Assembly: GCF_013114825.1 (NCBI RefSeq) | Contig: NZ_JAAVLX010000002.1 | Coordinates: 675,624 to 739,623, forward strand | DNA from: Bradyrhizobium australiense | Lineage (GTDB): Bacteria; Pseudomonadota; Alphaproteobacteria; Rhizobiales; Xanthobacteraceae | DNA length: 64,000 nt | Direction: 5' to 3' | In this document: in pieces, positions 33,573 through 42,141 of the stretch | Layout of the letters: each line of letters opens with the position of its first letter | Numbering within the stretch: the stretch's first letter is position 1 | Notes under the pieces: generated by a model | Databases searched by the model: none | What the model was told of the DNA's origin: nothing | Seen by the model: only the letters and a program-made list of their open reading frames with translations | Position numbers and translations under genes: made by a program

Positions 33573-35738
33573 TTACAGCAGGCCCGCGCCGCGCGCCCAC
33601 TTGTATTTCGCGCCCAGCACCTCGACCGGCAGTTCGGTCGAATAGGCATAGGCCGGGATGCCGTTCTGGTAGAGATATTCGGCGGCCTCTTCGACCTCGA
33701 CGTCGCCGGCGAGCGAGGCGACGATCGGCTTGACGAAGCCCTTGGCCTCCATCTCCTTCTTCACCTCGACCATGTTGCGGGCGAACACCATCGGCGGGGT
33801 GACGATCGTGTGCCAGTAGCCGAGGATCAGCGCGTGGATGCGCTCATCCGACAGGCCGAGCTTGACCGTGTTGACATAGGTGATCGGCGGCTCGCCGCCG
33901 GTGATATCCACAGGATTTCCGGCCGCGCCGAACGGCGGGATGAATTTTCGGAACGCGGCATCGAGGTCCGGCGGCATCGTCATCAGCGACAGGCCGTTAT
34001 CCACAACCGAATCCGACAGCAGCACGCCCGAGCCACCGGCGCCGGTGATGATCAGCACGTTCTCGCCCTTCGGCGTCGGCAGCACCGGCACTCCGCGGGC
34101 GAATTCGAGCAATTGCCGCAAGCTGCGGGCGCGGATCACGCCAGACTGCTTGAACACGTCCTCGTAGATCTTGTCGTTGCCGGCGAGCGCGCCGGTATGC
34201 GACGAGGCAGCCTTCGCGCCGGCCGACGTGCGGCCGGCCTTGAGCACGATCACCGGCTTTTTCTTGGAGACGCGCTTGGCGGCCTCCGCAAAGGCACGGC
34301 CGTCCTTCAGGTCTTCGCAGTGCTGGGCGATCAGATTGGTGTTCGGATCCTGCTCGAAGAACGCCAGCAGATCGTCTTCGTCGATATCGGACTTGTTGCC
34401 GAGACCGACGATCGCGGAAACGCCCATCTTCGCCGAACGCGAAAAACCGATGATCGCCATGCCGATACCGCCGGACTGCGACGACAGCGCCGCGTGGCCC
34501 TTGACGTCATAGGCTGTGCAGAACGTGGCGCAGAGATTGGCCGGCGTATAATAGAAGCCGTAGATGTTCGGCCCCATCAGGCGGATGTTGTACTTCTTGC
34601 CGACCTCGACGATCTCGGCCTGCAATTCCGGCGCGCCGGCTTCGGCAAAGCCCGACGGAATCAGAACGGCGCCGGGAATTTTCTTCTCGCCGCACTCGGC
34701 GAGCGCACCTGCGACGAATTTTGCAGGAATAGCGAACACCGCGGTGTCGATCACGCCGGGCACGTCCTTGACGCTCTTGTAGGCCTTGTAACCCAGGATG
34801 TCGTCGGCCTTCGGGTGGATCGGACAGATCTCGCCCTTGTAGCCGCCATTGATCAGGTTCTTCATCACGGAGTTGCCGATCTTGCCGTCCTCGGCGGAAG
34901 CGCCGATCACCGCAACGCCCTTCGGCTGCATGATGCGGTTCATGGCCGCCACGATTTCTTCGGTCGGGCGCGGCGCCGGGCGCGGCTTGTAGTCGAAATC
35001 GACGACGATGCGCACGTCAGCGGCAATCGCGTCCTTCTTGGTGGCGAACACCGGATTGAGATCGAGTTCGACGATTTCGGGGAAGTCGCTGACGAGTTGC
35101 GACACTTTGACAATGACGTCCGCCAGCGCGTCGCGGCTGACCGGATCGCCGCCGCGAACGCCCTTCAGCATGTCATGGGCCTGGATGCCGTCGAGCATCG
35201 ACAGGGCATCATCCTTGGTGGCGGGCGCGAGGCGGAAGGTAATGTCTTTCAGTACCTCGACCAGCACGCCGCCGAGGCCGAACGCCACCAGCTTGCCGAA
35301 CGAGCCGTCGGTGATGGAGCCGACAATGACTTCGGTGCCGCCGGCCAGCATCTGCTGGACCTGGATGCCCTCAATCTTGGCGTCGGCCTTATACTTCTTC
35401 GCATTGGCGAGAATGGTCTCATAGGCCTTCTCGGCATCGGCCGCGGTCCTGACCCCGACCACCACGCCGCCGGCTTCGGTCTTGTGGAGAATGTCCGGCG
35501 AGACGATCTTCATCACCACCGGGAAGCCCATGCTGGATGCGATCTTGGACGCATCAGCGGCAGACTTGGCCACGCCCTCTTTCGGAACCGGAATGCCATA
35601 GGCATCGCACACCAGCTTGCCTTCCGGCGCGGTGAGGCTGGTGCGCTTCTCAGCCTTCACCGTAGCGAGCACCCGGCGGACAGCCTCTTGGGCGCTCGGC
35701 TCGGCGATCTTGCGGGCCGCATCTGCAGAATTTGACAT
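33573..35738 (-). CDS. ADP-forming acyl-CoA synthetase (acetate-CoA ligase family)
   Basis: A 721-residue enzyme. An ATP-grasp domain comes first (about 20-240: FPVVMKIVSPDILHKTEAGGV, GLGGVLVEVLKD, LDLNPV), then CoA-binding and succinyl-CoA-synthetase-like domains (AVIGASAEDGKIGN near residue 276; SSHTGALAGND, whose His is the likely phospho-His). Many homologues have the CoA-binding domain first. AGGAGG precedes the ATG, and operator-like repeat 35763-35779 is 25 bp upstream. Divergence from gntR-oxc-frc suggests it activates oxalate, formate or a related acid; substrate unproven. Confidence 0.88.
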   Translation of the reverse strand: MSNSADAARKIAEPSAQEAVRRVLATVKAEKRTSLTAPEGKLVCDAYGIPVPKEGVAKSAADASKIASSMGFPVVMKIVSPDILHKTEAGGVVVGVRTAADAEKAYETILANAKKYKADAKIEGIQVQQMLAGGTEVIVGSITDGSFGKLVAFGLGGVLVEVLKDITFRLAPATKDDALSMLDGIQAHDMLKGVRGGDPVSRDALADVIVKVSQLVSDFPEIVELDLNPVFATKKDAIAADVRIVVDFDYKPRPAPRPTEEIVAAMNRIMQPKGVAVIGASAEDGKIGNSVMKNLINGGYKGEICPIHPKADDILGYKAYKSVKDVPGVIDTAVFAIPAKFVAGALAECGEKKIPGAVLIPSGFAEAGAPELQAEIVEVGKKYNIRLMGPNIYGFYYTPANLCATFCTAYDVKGHAALSSQSGGIGMAIIGFSRSAKMGVSAIVGLGNKSDIDEDDLLAFFEQDPNTNLIAQHCEDLKDGRAFAEAAKRVSKKKPVIVLKAGRTSAGAKAASSHTGALAGNDKIYEDVFKQSGVIRARSLRQLLEFARGVPVLPTPKGENVLIITGAGGSGVLLSDSVVDNGLSLMTMPPDLDAAFRKFIPPFGAAGNPVDITGGEPPITYVNTVKLGLSDERIHALILGYWHTIVTPPMVFARNMVEVKKEMEAKGFVKPIVASLAGDVEVEEAAEYLYQNGIPAYAYSTELPVEVLGAKYKWARGAGLL

Positions 35739-35762
35739 TGGCTTCCTCCTGGGGCTAATTTA

Positions 35763-35779
35763 TGGCATTTGGTATGCCA
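35763..35779. promoter_or_regulatory. Oxalate-region operator candidate A
   Basis: TGGCAT-TTGGT-ATGCCA, a perfect 6-bp inverted repeat with 5-nt spacer, 25 bp before the acyl-CoA synthetase start. On the minus strand a TTGACA hexamer (35790-35795) lies 10 nt upstream of it. One of seven similar sites between 35.7 and 47.2 kb. Confidence 0.7.
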
Positions 35780-35843
35780 GAGATTGGATTGTCAAGACAA
35801 ACTATCGCGCAGAAACAGCGAAAACACGGGCATCTTGACATCC

Positions 35844-35860
35844 TGGTATTTGGTATGCCA
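35844..35860. promoter_or_regulatory. Oxalate-region operator candidate B
   Basis: TGGTAT-TTGGT-ATGCCA, one base different from site A and 81 bp from it. A perfect TTGACA -35 hexamer (35835-35840) ends 3 nt before it. It is 61 bp before the gntR start and would govern gntR-oxc-frc, implying autoregulation. Confidence 0.7.
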
Positions 35861-35920
35861 AAAATATTCGGGTGTTTCTTCTGCTAAGAAGACGTCTCCA
35901 AAACAGGGAGGAGACGAGTC

Positions 35921-36652
35921 GTGCCCGCACCTAAACAAACCAAGGCGCCGCCTGTCATGGCAGATGCAGATATCGCAATCGTCCGGATTGCGCCTGAGAC
36001 GAGCTTCAAGAACAAGGCTTATGAGGCCTTGAAGGAAGCTATTCTCAAAATGGACATTTATGCGACGCCCGAGCAGGTGATGCTCGACGAGCGCGCGTTG
36101 TCCGAGCGTCTCGGCGTCAGCCGCACCCCCATTCGCGAAGCCATCGCGATGCTGGAACAGGATGGCTTCGTCAAAACCGTGCCGCGCCGCGGCATCGTAG
36201 TGGTCCGGCGCACCAAGACCGAGATCGTCGACATGATCCGCGCCTGGGCCGCGCTCGAGAGCATGGCCGCGCGCCTGATCACGACCACCGCGCGCAAGAA
36301 GGACATCACCGCGCTGCGCGATTTCTTCAAGGATTTTGGCAAGGACCGGCTGCCGCAGGATCATGTCGAGGAATACTCCAAGGCCAACATTGCGTTCCAT
36401 CAGGCGCTGATCTCGCTTTCGGAATCGCCCGTCCTGGTCGATTTGACCAACGATCTCCTGCTTCATGTGCGCGGTTACCGGCAACTCACCATCGGGCGGA
36501 AGGATCGTACTGCGACCTCGCTACCCGAACATCTCGGCATCATCGAAGCGCTGGAGGCGCGCGACACGGAACTTGCCGAGAAGCGCGCGCGCGACCACAC
36601 GCTGGGCCTTGCCGCCTACGTTGAAGCGCACGGGCAGGAACTTTTTACGTAA
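35921..36652 (+). CDS. GntR-family regulator (FCD type) of the oxalate region
   Basis: A 243-residue regulator: winged helix with LDERALSERLGVSRTPIREA (about 49-68) and the helical FCD ligand domain with AWAALESMAARL and KANIAFHQALI (metal-site His). The start is GTG at 35921 with GGAGGAG upstream. Its gene lies between two near-identical inverted repeats and just before oxc, so it is the natural candidate for binding all seven TGGYAT-N5-ATRCCA sites. Effector not known; oxalyl-CoA, oxalate or formate are plausible. Confidence 0.9.
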   Translation: MPAPKQTKAPPVMADADIAIVRIAPETSFKNKAYEALKEAILKMDIYATPEQVMLDERALSERLGVSRTPIREAIAMLEQDGFVKTVPRRGIVVVRRTKTEIVDMIRAWAALESMAARLITTTARKKDITALRDFFKDFGKDRLPQDHVEEYSKANIAFHQALISLSESPVLVDLTNDLLLHVRGYRQLTIGRKDRTATSLPEHLGIIEALEARDTELAEKRARDHTLGLAAYVEAHGQELFT

Positions 36653-36718
36653 CACGAACTTCGCAACAGAAGACGACGAAAACTCGTCCGAACCAAAACG
36701 ATCAGGGAGATGAAGCCC

Positions 36719-38449
36719 ATGCTGAATACCGCGACCAAGTCCGAAGCACCGGGCACCGAGCAAGAGCTGACGGATGGCTTTCATCTCGTCATCGATGCGC
36801 TCAAGCTCAACGGCATCAACACTATCTATAATGTGCCGGGCATCCCGATCACGGATTTGGGCCGCATGGCGCAGGCCGCCGGTATTCGCGTGATCTCCTT
36901 CCGCCACGAACAGAACGCCGGTTATGCCGCGGGCATCGCCGGCTTCCTGACCAAGAAGCCTGGCGTCTGCCTCACCGTGTCGGCGCCCGGCTTCCTGAAC
37001 GGACTCACGGCGCTCGCCCACGCCACCACCAATTGCTACCCGATGATCCTGATTTCGGGTTCGTCCGAGCGCGAGATCGTCGACCTCCAGCAGGGCGATT
37101 ATGAAGAGATGGATCAGCTCGCGATCGCAAAGCCGCTGTGCAAGGCGGCCTATCGCGTGCTGCACGCCCAGGACATCGGCATCGGTCTTGCCCGCGCGAT
37201 CCGCGCCGCCGTCTCGGGCCGTCCCGGCGGCGTCTATCTCGATTTGCCCGCCAAGCTGTTCGGGCAAGTCATGAATGCCGACGCTGGCCAGCGGTCGCTG
37301 GTGAAGGTAATCGACGCGGCGCCGGCGCAGATCCCCGCCCCTGCCTCGGTCAAGCGCGCGCTCGATGTGCTCAGAAGCGCGAAGCGTCCCCTCATCATCC
37401 TGGGCAAAGGCGCGGCCTACGCGCAAGCCGACGAGGAAATCCGCCGCTTTGTCGAGAAGAGCGGCGTACCCTTCCTGCCGATGAGCATGGCCAAGGGCCT
37501 CCTGCCTGACACGCATCCGCAGTGTGCCGGTGCGGCCCGCTCCACTGTCCTTAAAGAATCCGATGTCGTGATGTTGATCGGCGCGCGGCTTAACTGGCTG
37601 CTCTCGCACGGCAAGGGCAAGACCTGGGGCGAAGCGCCCAAGAAATTCATCCAGGTTGACATCGAGCCAAGGGAAATGGACTCCAACGTCGAGATCGTCG
37701 CTCCCGTGGTCGGCGATATCGGCTCCTGCGTCTCCGCATTCGTTCAGGCCATGGGCTCTGGCTGGAGCGCCCCGCCCGCCGACTGGACCAAGGCGGTGCA
37801 GTCGAAGCGCGAGGAGAACGTCGCCAAGATGGCGCCGAAGCTGATGAACAACAAGTCGCCGATGGATTATCACGGCGCGCTCGGCGTGCTGAAGAACGTC
37901 ATCAAGGAGCGTCCCGACGCCATCCTCGTCAACGAAGGCGCCAACACGCTCGACCTCGCCCGCGGCGTCATCGACATGTACAAGCCGCGCAAGCGTCTCG
38001 ACGTCGGCACCTGGGGCGTGATGGGCATCGGTATGGGCCAGGCGATTGCGGCCGCGCTCGAGACCGGCAACCCCGTCCTCGCGGTAGAAGGCGACAGCGC
38101 CTTCGGCTTCTCCGGCATGGAGGTCGAGACGATCTGCCGCTACAATTTGCCGATCTGCGTCGTCATCTTCAACAATGACGGCATCTATCGCGGCACCGAC
38201 GTGAACAACACCAACTCCGATCCGGCGACCACCGTGTTCGTGAAGGGCGCGCGCTACGACAAGATGATGGAAGCCTTCGGCGGCGTCGGCGTCAACGCCA
38301 CCTCGCCCGACGAGTTGAAGCGCGCCGTCAACGAGGCGATGGATTCCGGCAAGCCGACGCTGATCAATGCCGTGATCGATCCGGCGGCCGGTTCCGAGAG
38401 CGGCCGTATCGGCAACCTCAACCCGCAAAGCGTTCTGAAAAAGAAATAA
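36719..38449 (+). CDS. oxc: Oxalyl-CoA decarboxylase
   Basis: A 576-residue ThDP enzyme converting oxalyl-CoA to formyl-CoA and CO2. The activating Glu is in [15 protein letters not shown]; the PP domain has [15 protein letters not shown] and FNNDGIYRG, the Oxc-type ThDP motif. Length matches characterised enzymes (about 570). The start at 36719 is chosen because GGGAGA lies 8-9 nt before it; an ATG at 36710 abuts the ribosome site. It sits 66 bp after gntR and 63 bp before frc. Formyl-CoA is recycled by Frc, releasing formate for FDH. Confidence 0.96.
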   Translation: MLNTATKSEAPGTEQELTDGFHLVIDALKLNGINTIYNVPGIPITDLGRMAQAAGIRVISFRHEQNAGYAAGIAGFLTKKPGVCLTVSAPGFLNGLTALAHATTNCYPMILISGSSEREIVDLQQGDYEEMDQLAIAKPLCKAAYRVLHAQDIGIGLARAIRAAVSGRPGGVYLDLPAKLFGQVMNADAGQRSLVKVIDAAPAQIPAPASVKRALDVLRSAKRPLIILGKGAAYAQADEEIRRFVEKSGVPFLPMSMAKGLLPDTHPQCAGAARSTVLKESDVVMLIGARLNWLLSHGKGKTWGEAPKKFIQVDIEPREMDSNVEIVAPVVGDIGSCVSAFVQAMGSGWSAPPADWTKAVQSKREENVAKMAPKLMNNKSPMDYHGALGVLKNVIKERPDAILVNEGANTLDLARGVIDMYKPRKRLDVGTWGVMGIGMGQAIAAALETGNPVLAVEGDSAFGFSGMEVETICRYNLPICVVIFNNDGIYRGTDVNNTNSDPATTVFVKGARYDKMMEAFGGVGVNATSPDELKRAVNEAMDSGKPTLINAVIDPAAGSESGRIGNLNPQSVLKKK

Positions 38450-38512
38450 CCGCCCTTCGATCCATTTCGTCCTGCAGTGCAGGGCAGACAGACACAGTAC
38501 GGAGCAAAGACG

Positions 38513-39790
38513 ATGACAAAGGCGCTTACGGGCGTTCGCATTCTCGATTTCACCCACGTCCAGTCGGGTCCGACCTGCACGCAATTGCTGGCCTGGTTCG
38601 GCGCCGACGTGATCAAGGTCGAGCGACCCGGCGTCGGCGACATCACCCGCGGCCAGTTGCAGGACATTCCCAATGTGGACAGCCTGTATTTCACCATGCT
38701 GAACCACAACAAGCGTTCGATCACGCTCGACACCAAGAACCCGAAGGGCAAGGAAGTCCTCACCGCGTTGATCAAGAGTTGCGACGTGCTGGTGGAAAAC
38801 TTCGGCCCCGGCGTGCTCGACCGCATGGGCTTTCCCTGGGAGAAGATCAACAGCATCAACCCGAAGATGATCGTCGCCTCGATCAAGGGATTTGGCCCCG
38901 GCCCGTATGAAGACTGCAAAGTGTACGAAAACGTCGCGCAGTGCACCGGCGGCGCGGCCTCGACCACCGGCTTCCGCGACGGGCTGCCGCTCGTCACCGG
39001 CGCGCAGATCGGCGACAGCGGCACCGGCCTGCATCTCGCGCTCGGCATCGTCGCCGCACTTTACCAGCGCACGATGACCGGCCGGGGACAAAAAGTCACC
39101 GCAGCGATGCAGGATGGCGTGCTGAATCTCGCGCGCGTCAAACTGCGCGACCAGCAGCGCCTCGCGCATGGCCCGTTGAAGGAATACAGCCAGTACGGCG
39201 AAGGCATTCCGTTCGGCGATGCCGTGCCGCGCGCCGGCAACGATTCCGGTGGTGGTCAGCCGGGCCGCATCCTGAAGTGCAAGGGCTGGGAGACCGATCC
39301 GAACGCCTACATCTATTTCATCACCCAGGCCCCGGTCTGGGAGAAGATCTGCGACGTGATCGGCGAACCCGGCTGGAAGACTCATCCCGATTACGCCAAG
39401 CCGGCGGCCCGCCTGCCGCGGCTGAACGAAATCTTCGCCCGCATCGAACAGTGGACGATGACCAAGACAAAATTCGAGGCGATGGAAATCCTCAACAAGG
39501 ACGACATCCCGTGCGGCCCGATCCTGTCGATGAAGGAGATCGCCGAAGACCAGTCGCTGCGCGCGACCGGCACCGTGGTCGAGGTCGATCACCCGACCCG
39601 CGGCAAGTACATTTCAGTCGGCAATCCAATCAAGCTGTCGGACTCACCGAGCGAGGTGACGAGGTCGCCGCTGCTCGGCGAGCACACCGACGAGATTCTG
39701 CGCCAGGTTCTCGGTTTCTCCGACCACCAAGTCGCCGAGATCCACGACTCCGGCGCCCTCGACCCGCCGCGGAAGCAAGCGGCCGAGTAA
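38513..39790 (+). CDS. frc: Formyl-CoA:oxalate CoA-transferase
   Basis: A 425-residue class III CoA-transferase moving CoA from formyl-CoA to oxalate. The catalytic Asp168 lies in [10 protein letters not shown], matching Asp169 of Oxalobacter FRC, and the flexible glycine loop appears as DSGGGQPG. Length fits FRC. GGAG precedes the ATG at 38513; a longer frame from 38477 is less likely. It is paired with oxc and ended by a strong terminator at 39811. Its last third has a truncated second copy at 40981-41314. Confidence 0.96.
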   Translation: MTKALTGVRILDFTHVQSGPTCTQLLAWFGADVIKVERPGVGDITRGQLQDIPNVDSLYFTMLNHNKRSITLDTKNPKGKEVLTALIKSCDVLVENFGPGVLDRMGFPWEKINSINPKMIVASIKGFGPGPYEDCKVYENVAQCTGGAASTTGFRDGLPLVTGAQIGDSGTGLHLALGIVAALYQRTMTGRGQKVTAAMQDGVLNLARVKLRDQQRLAHGPLKEYSQYGEGIPFGDAVPRAGNDSGGGQPGRILKCKGWETDPNAYIYFITQAPVWEKICDVIGEPGWKTHPDYAKPAARLPRLNEIFARIEQWTMTKTKFEAMEILNKDDIPCGPILSMKEIAEDQSLRATGTVVEVDHPTRGKYISVGNPIKLSDSPSEVTRSPLLGEHTDEILRQVLGFSDHQVAEIHDSGALDPPRKQAAE

Positions 39791-39810
39791 CGACGCATCC
39801 GAACAGCACG

Positions 39811-39838
39811 AAAGGCCGCCGGTTTCGGCGGCCTTTTT
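39811..39838 (+). terminator. Rho-independent terminator after frc
   Basis: AAAGGCCGCCG-GTTT-CGGCGGCC followed by TTTTTG, 20 bp after the frc stop. A near-identical hairpin follows the truncated frc copy at 41336, part of the same duplicated segment. Confidence 0.9.
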
Positions 39839-39841
39839 GTT

Positions 39842-40167
39842 AGGGCGAGAGAAGTCAGGTTGAATCGGTACGGCGGCCACCCGCTTCACCTCTCCCGCTC
39901 GCGGGGAGGTCGCATCGAAGATGCGGTACGGATAGTTTCTGAATGTTGTTCAGCTATTGGTTGATTTGCGTGGACCCGCAACAGACGCCCCCACAGACTT
40001 GGCCCACTGCTCGTATCGTTAGCCCTTTGAAGGACTGGCAGCTTTACGTCGGCAAATGGCGCAATATTCGGCGCTCCAGCGGCCGCTCTTTTGTGGGACA
40101 TACGACGCTTTGCGGAATAAGGGGCCGTTCCGAGCCATGGCATCATTCGCTGACGGGAAAGATCGCG
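39842..40167. other. Gene-free stretch with partial palindromic repeat
   Basis: No convincing gene. At 39890-39935 there is CTCTCCCGCTCGCGGGGAG followed by GCATCGAAGATGCG, a partial relative of the 33411-33561 element. The open frames here lack ribosome sites and family features. Confidence 0.5.
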
Positions 40168-40608
40168 CTACTGCTGCGAGGCCGATCTCCTGGACCGCCC
40201 GTGCATAAAGGCTTGCATCTCGTCCTGCGTCACTTGGCCGTCCTTATTGCTATCCATCGCTTTGAAAATTCTCTCATGGGCCGCCTGAAACTCCTGCAAT
40301 GAGATTTGCCCGTCGCCGTCGTCCATCAGAGCGAACATCATGCGGAACATCATCGGAGACCCCATGTGGCCACCCATCATGCCGCCACCCATCATGCCGC
40401 GACCCATCATGCCGCGACCCATCATGCCTCCACACATCATACCGCCTTGCCCCATACCACCTTGCCCCGTCGTACCGCCCTCTTCCTGATCCATGCTATG
40501 GGATTGAGCCTGTTGGTCTGACTGGGGCTGTGCCATCGCACCGACGGTGCCATATGCCAACACGAGAGCAGATATCGTCACTCCCAAGACGCGAACGGTT
40601 TTCTTCAT
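40168..40608 (-). CDS. Secreted EF-hand protein with Met/Gly-rich repeat
   Basis: A 146-residue exported protein: signal peptide (about 1-26, ending AMA), a Met/Gly-rich repeat region (about 50-82, units of GGMM or GRGMM), then two EF-hands. Loop 2 (Asp119 to Glu130) is canonical. Loop 1 has Asp97, Asp99, Gly100 and Glu106, but its first position is Met95 instead of Asp, so it may bind calcium weakly. The Met-rich part could bind copper or other soft metals. GAGGAAAC lies before the ATG. It sits, reversed, between frc and the frc fragment, suggesting insertion. Confidence 0.82.
   Translation of the reverse strand: MKKTVRVLGVTISALVLAYGTVGAMAQPQSDQQAQSHSMDQEEGGTTGQGGMGQGGMMCGGMMGRGMMGRGMMGGGMMGGHMGSPMMFRMMFALMDDGDGQISLQEFQAAHERIFKAMDSNKDGQVTQDEMQAFMHGRSRRSASQQ
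40373..40447. repeat. Five 15-bp tandem units in the EF-hand gene
   Basis: Units of CCCATCATGCCGCSA with the last two diverged, encoding the GGMMG-type repeats on the minus strand. Likely a slippage-prone microsatellite that varies protein length. Confidence 0.75.
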
Positions 40609-40980
40609 GGGTGTTTCCTCGTTTGGTGCCAAAGCGGACTGCCTCGGCGACGTAAATGCAGGTCTACGGGCTACGTTCCCCTCATAATCCCGTGAGAATG
40701 GTTCAACCTCCGCCTCGCTGGAATCGGTTGCGCGGCGGTGGAGCATTCCAATCAATCCTTCTTGGGCCCTATGTGATGGGGCACTTCGGATTCGGTCCAC
40801 CAAAATAATGGTGGCTCCCGCCCGAACTCGTCCTCTTTGCACCGACGGTTTCTTTCTTACCGGCGTGATACGGGACTTCGGATTCGGACTTAGGTCCGCA
40901 GAGTAGTGATAGCTGCCCGCCTTCCCCTCGCCTGAGCCATCGCAGGGGCTGCGCTCGTCCGCGTTACGCACAACAGGCAA
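40609..40980. other. Intergenic region with short internal direct repeat
   Basis: No convincing gene between the EF-hand gene and the frc fragment. ACTTCGGATTCGG occurs twice (about 40781 and 40874), each close to a YHY- or HYF-like reading on the minus strand, perhaps a decayed tandem-repeat ORF. One junction of the duplicated frc segment lies at its right end. Confidence 0.4.
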
Positions 40981-41314
40981 GATGACCAAGACAAAATTCG
41001 AGGCGATGGAAATCCTCAACAAGGACGACATCCCGTGCGGCCCGATCCTGTCGATGAAGGAGATCGCCGAAGACCAGTCGCTGCGCGCGACCGGCACCGT
41101 GGTCGAGGTCGATCATCCGACCCGCGGCAAGTACATCTCGGTCGGCAATCCGATCAAGCTGTCGGACTCACCGAGCGAGGTGACGAGGTCGCCACTGCTC
41201 GGCGAGCACACCAACGAGACCCTGCGCCAGGTTCTCGGCTACAGTGATCACCAGGTCGCGGAGATCCACGATTCAGGCGCCCTCGATCCACCGCGGAAGC
41301 AGGCGGCGGAGTAA
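40981..41314 (+). pseudogene. Truncated duplicate of the frc 3' end
   Basis: 334 bp matching 39457-39790 without gaps, encoding the last 110 residues of formyl-CoA transferase (residues about 316-425). The first ~134 bp are identical to frc; beyond that there are about two dozen substitutions, mostly silent (Asp to Asn, Ile to Thr and Phe-Ser to Tyr-Ser are the main replacements). Catalytic Asp and the glycine loop are missing, so the product cannot be an active transferase. An ATG at 40982 starts the frame but there is no ribosome site. Confidence 0.9.
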
Positions 41315-41335
41315 GCTCCGTTGTACCCAGAATGC

Positions 41336-41364
41336 AAAGGCCGCCGGTTTCCGGCGGCCTTTTT
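41336..41364 (+). terminator. Rho-independent terminator after the frc fragment
   Basis: AAAGGCCGCCGG-TTT-CCGGCGGCC then TTTTT, with the same design as the hairpin after intact frc. Its retention shows the duplicated block carried the native transcript end. Confidence 0.9.
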
Positions 41365-41443
41365 CCATCTGGAATGTCACCTTGGTTAATTTTGCTGCAA
41401 TGCAACAGACCAATTGCTGCTATGCAAACAAGCCTGTTGTAGC

Positions 41444-41460
41444 TGGTATCTGGTATACAT
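41444..41460. promoter_or_regulatory. Oxalate-region operator candidate C
   Basis: TGGTAT-CTGGT-ATACAT (one mismatch in the right arm), 58 bp before the 45-codon ORF at 41518. TTGTAG (41437-41442), a weak -35-like hexamer, ends 1 nt before it. Confidence 0.6.
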
Positions 41461-41517
41461 AATCTGTCCCTAGATCACGAAGCGGAATGGTTCCGCAGCA
41501 AGAAAAAGGGGACACAC

Positions 41518-41655
41518 ATGTCCAAGACTGCATCGATCGGCCTCCTGCCTTCCAGTACCCTGTTCGGCCGCCTGATGGCCTCCATCGACCGTCTGCTGAC
41601 CGCCAGCAGCCGCATTGCGATCCGCAACGGCGACCTCCCCCATTTCGGCCTCTGA
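41518..41655 (+). CDS. 45-residue small protein with its own promoter site and terminator
   Basis: An ATG at 41518 with AAAAAGGGG upstream encodes 45 residues. The middle (LFGRLMASIDRLLTASSRIAI) can form an amphipathic helix and the end is RNGDLPHFGL. I recall similar short proteins in Bradyrhizobium genomes, but no function. The monocistronic layout, with operator candidate C before it and a strong hairpin after it, supports a real gene regulated with oxalate metabolism. A small regulatory RNA that also encodes a peptide is another reading. Confidence 0.68.
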   Translation: MSKTASIGLLPSSTLFGRLMASIDRLLTASSRIAIRNGDLPHFGL

Positions 41656-41726
41656 GCCTGAAAACAGAGGGCTTTCCGCCCAGACGCGCTCAGATAAACG
41701 GCCTCATTTTTCGATGGTTTGAGCAA

Positions 41727-41756
41727 ATGGCCCCGGTTTTCCGGGGCCATTTTTTG
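41727..41756 (+). terminator. Rho-independent terminator after the 45-codon ORF
   Basis: ATGGCCCCGG-TTTT-CCGGGGCCAT then TTTTTG: a perfect 10-bp stem with T-run, 72 bp after the small ORF stop. Confidence 0.92.
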
Positions 41757-41837
41757 TTTGCAGCCGGCCACTGGTTTTTACCATGTCTGCGACAAATCAG
41801 CCCGAACGCCAATCCGCGGCAATAATGGTTTGCGTCC

Positions 41838-41854
41838 TGGCATATCGCATACAA
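41838..41854. promoter_or_regulatory. Oxalate-region operator candidate D
   Basis: TGGCAT-ATCGC-ATACAA (one arm mismatch), with TTGCGT ending 2 nt before it. It is 288 bp before the Tct substrate-binding gene. The rest of 41757-42141 shows no gene, so it is probably a long leader. Confidence 0.55.
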
Positions 41855-42141
41855 AAATGCCTCCACCACGCACCGATCAAATAACAGCGTGTTGGGGGAC
41901 GGCCTTGCTTCACGGGGACAAGCAGCCCGATCGGCTATGGAACAGGGGTGCGTCCTGTGACTTCCCTTTGCTGCGTATTGCAAATCCACGATTGGCCGAA
42001 AGGAGCGGGTGCCGCGCCGACGGACCCCTCTTACAATTCAAACTGATGGGCGTTCGGAGGAGACAGCCACCGCGGCATTGAATACAACAAAAAGAAGCTG
42101 GCAAAGACCGGCGCAACCATAAAGAGATGGGAGTGAAACAA

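Noticed and set aside
33558..35735. 725-codon frame antisense to the acyl-CoA synthetase
   Set aside because: Shadow of the real gene; Arg/His-rich with no family features.
36521..39592. 1023-codon open frame antisense to oxc and frc
   Set aside because: It is the reverse-strand shadow of two well-supported genes and has atypical composition.
40982..41314. The frc fragment as a functional 110-residue protein
   Set aside because: Lacks the catalytic Asp and glycine loop and has no ribosome site; better seen as a pseudogene.
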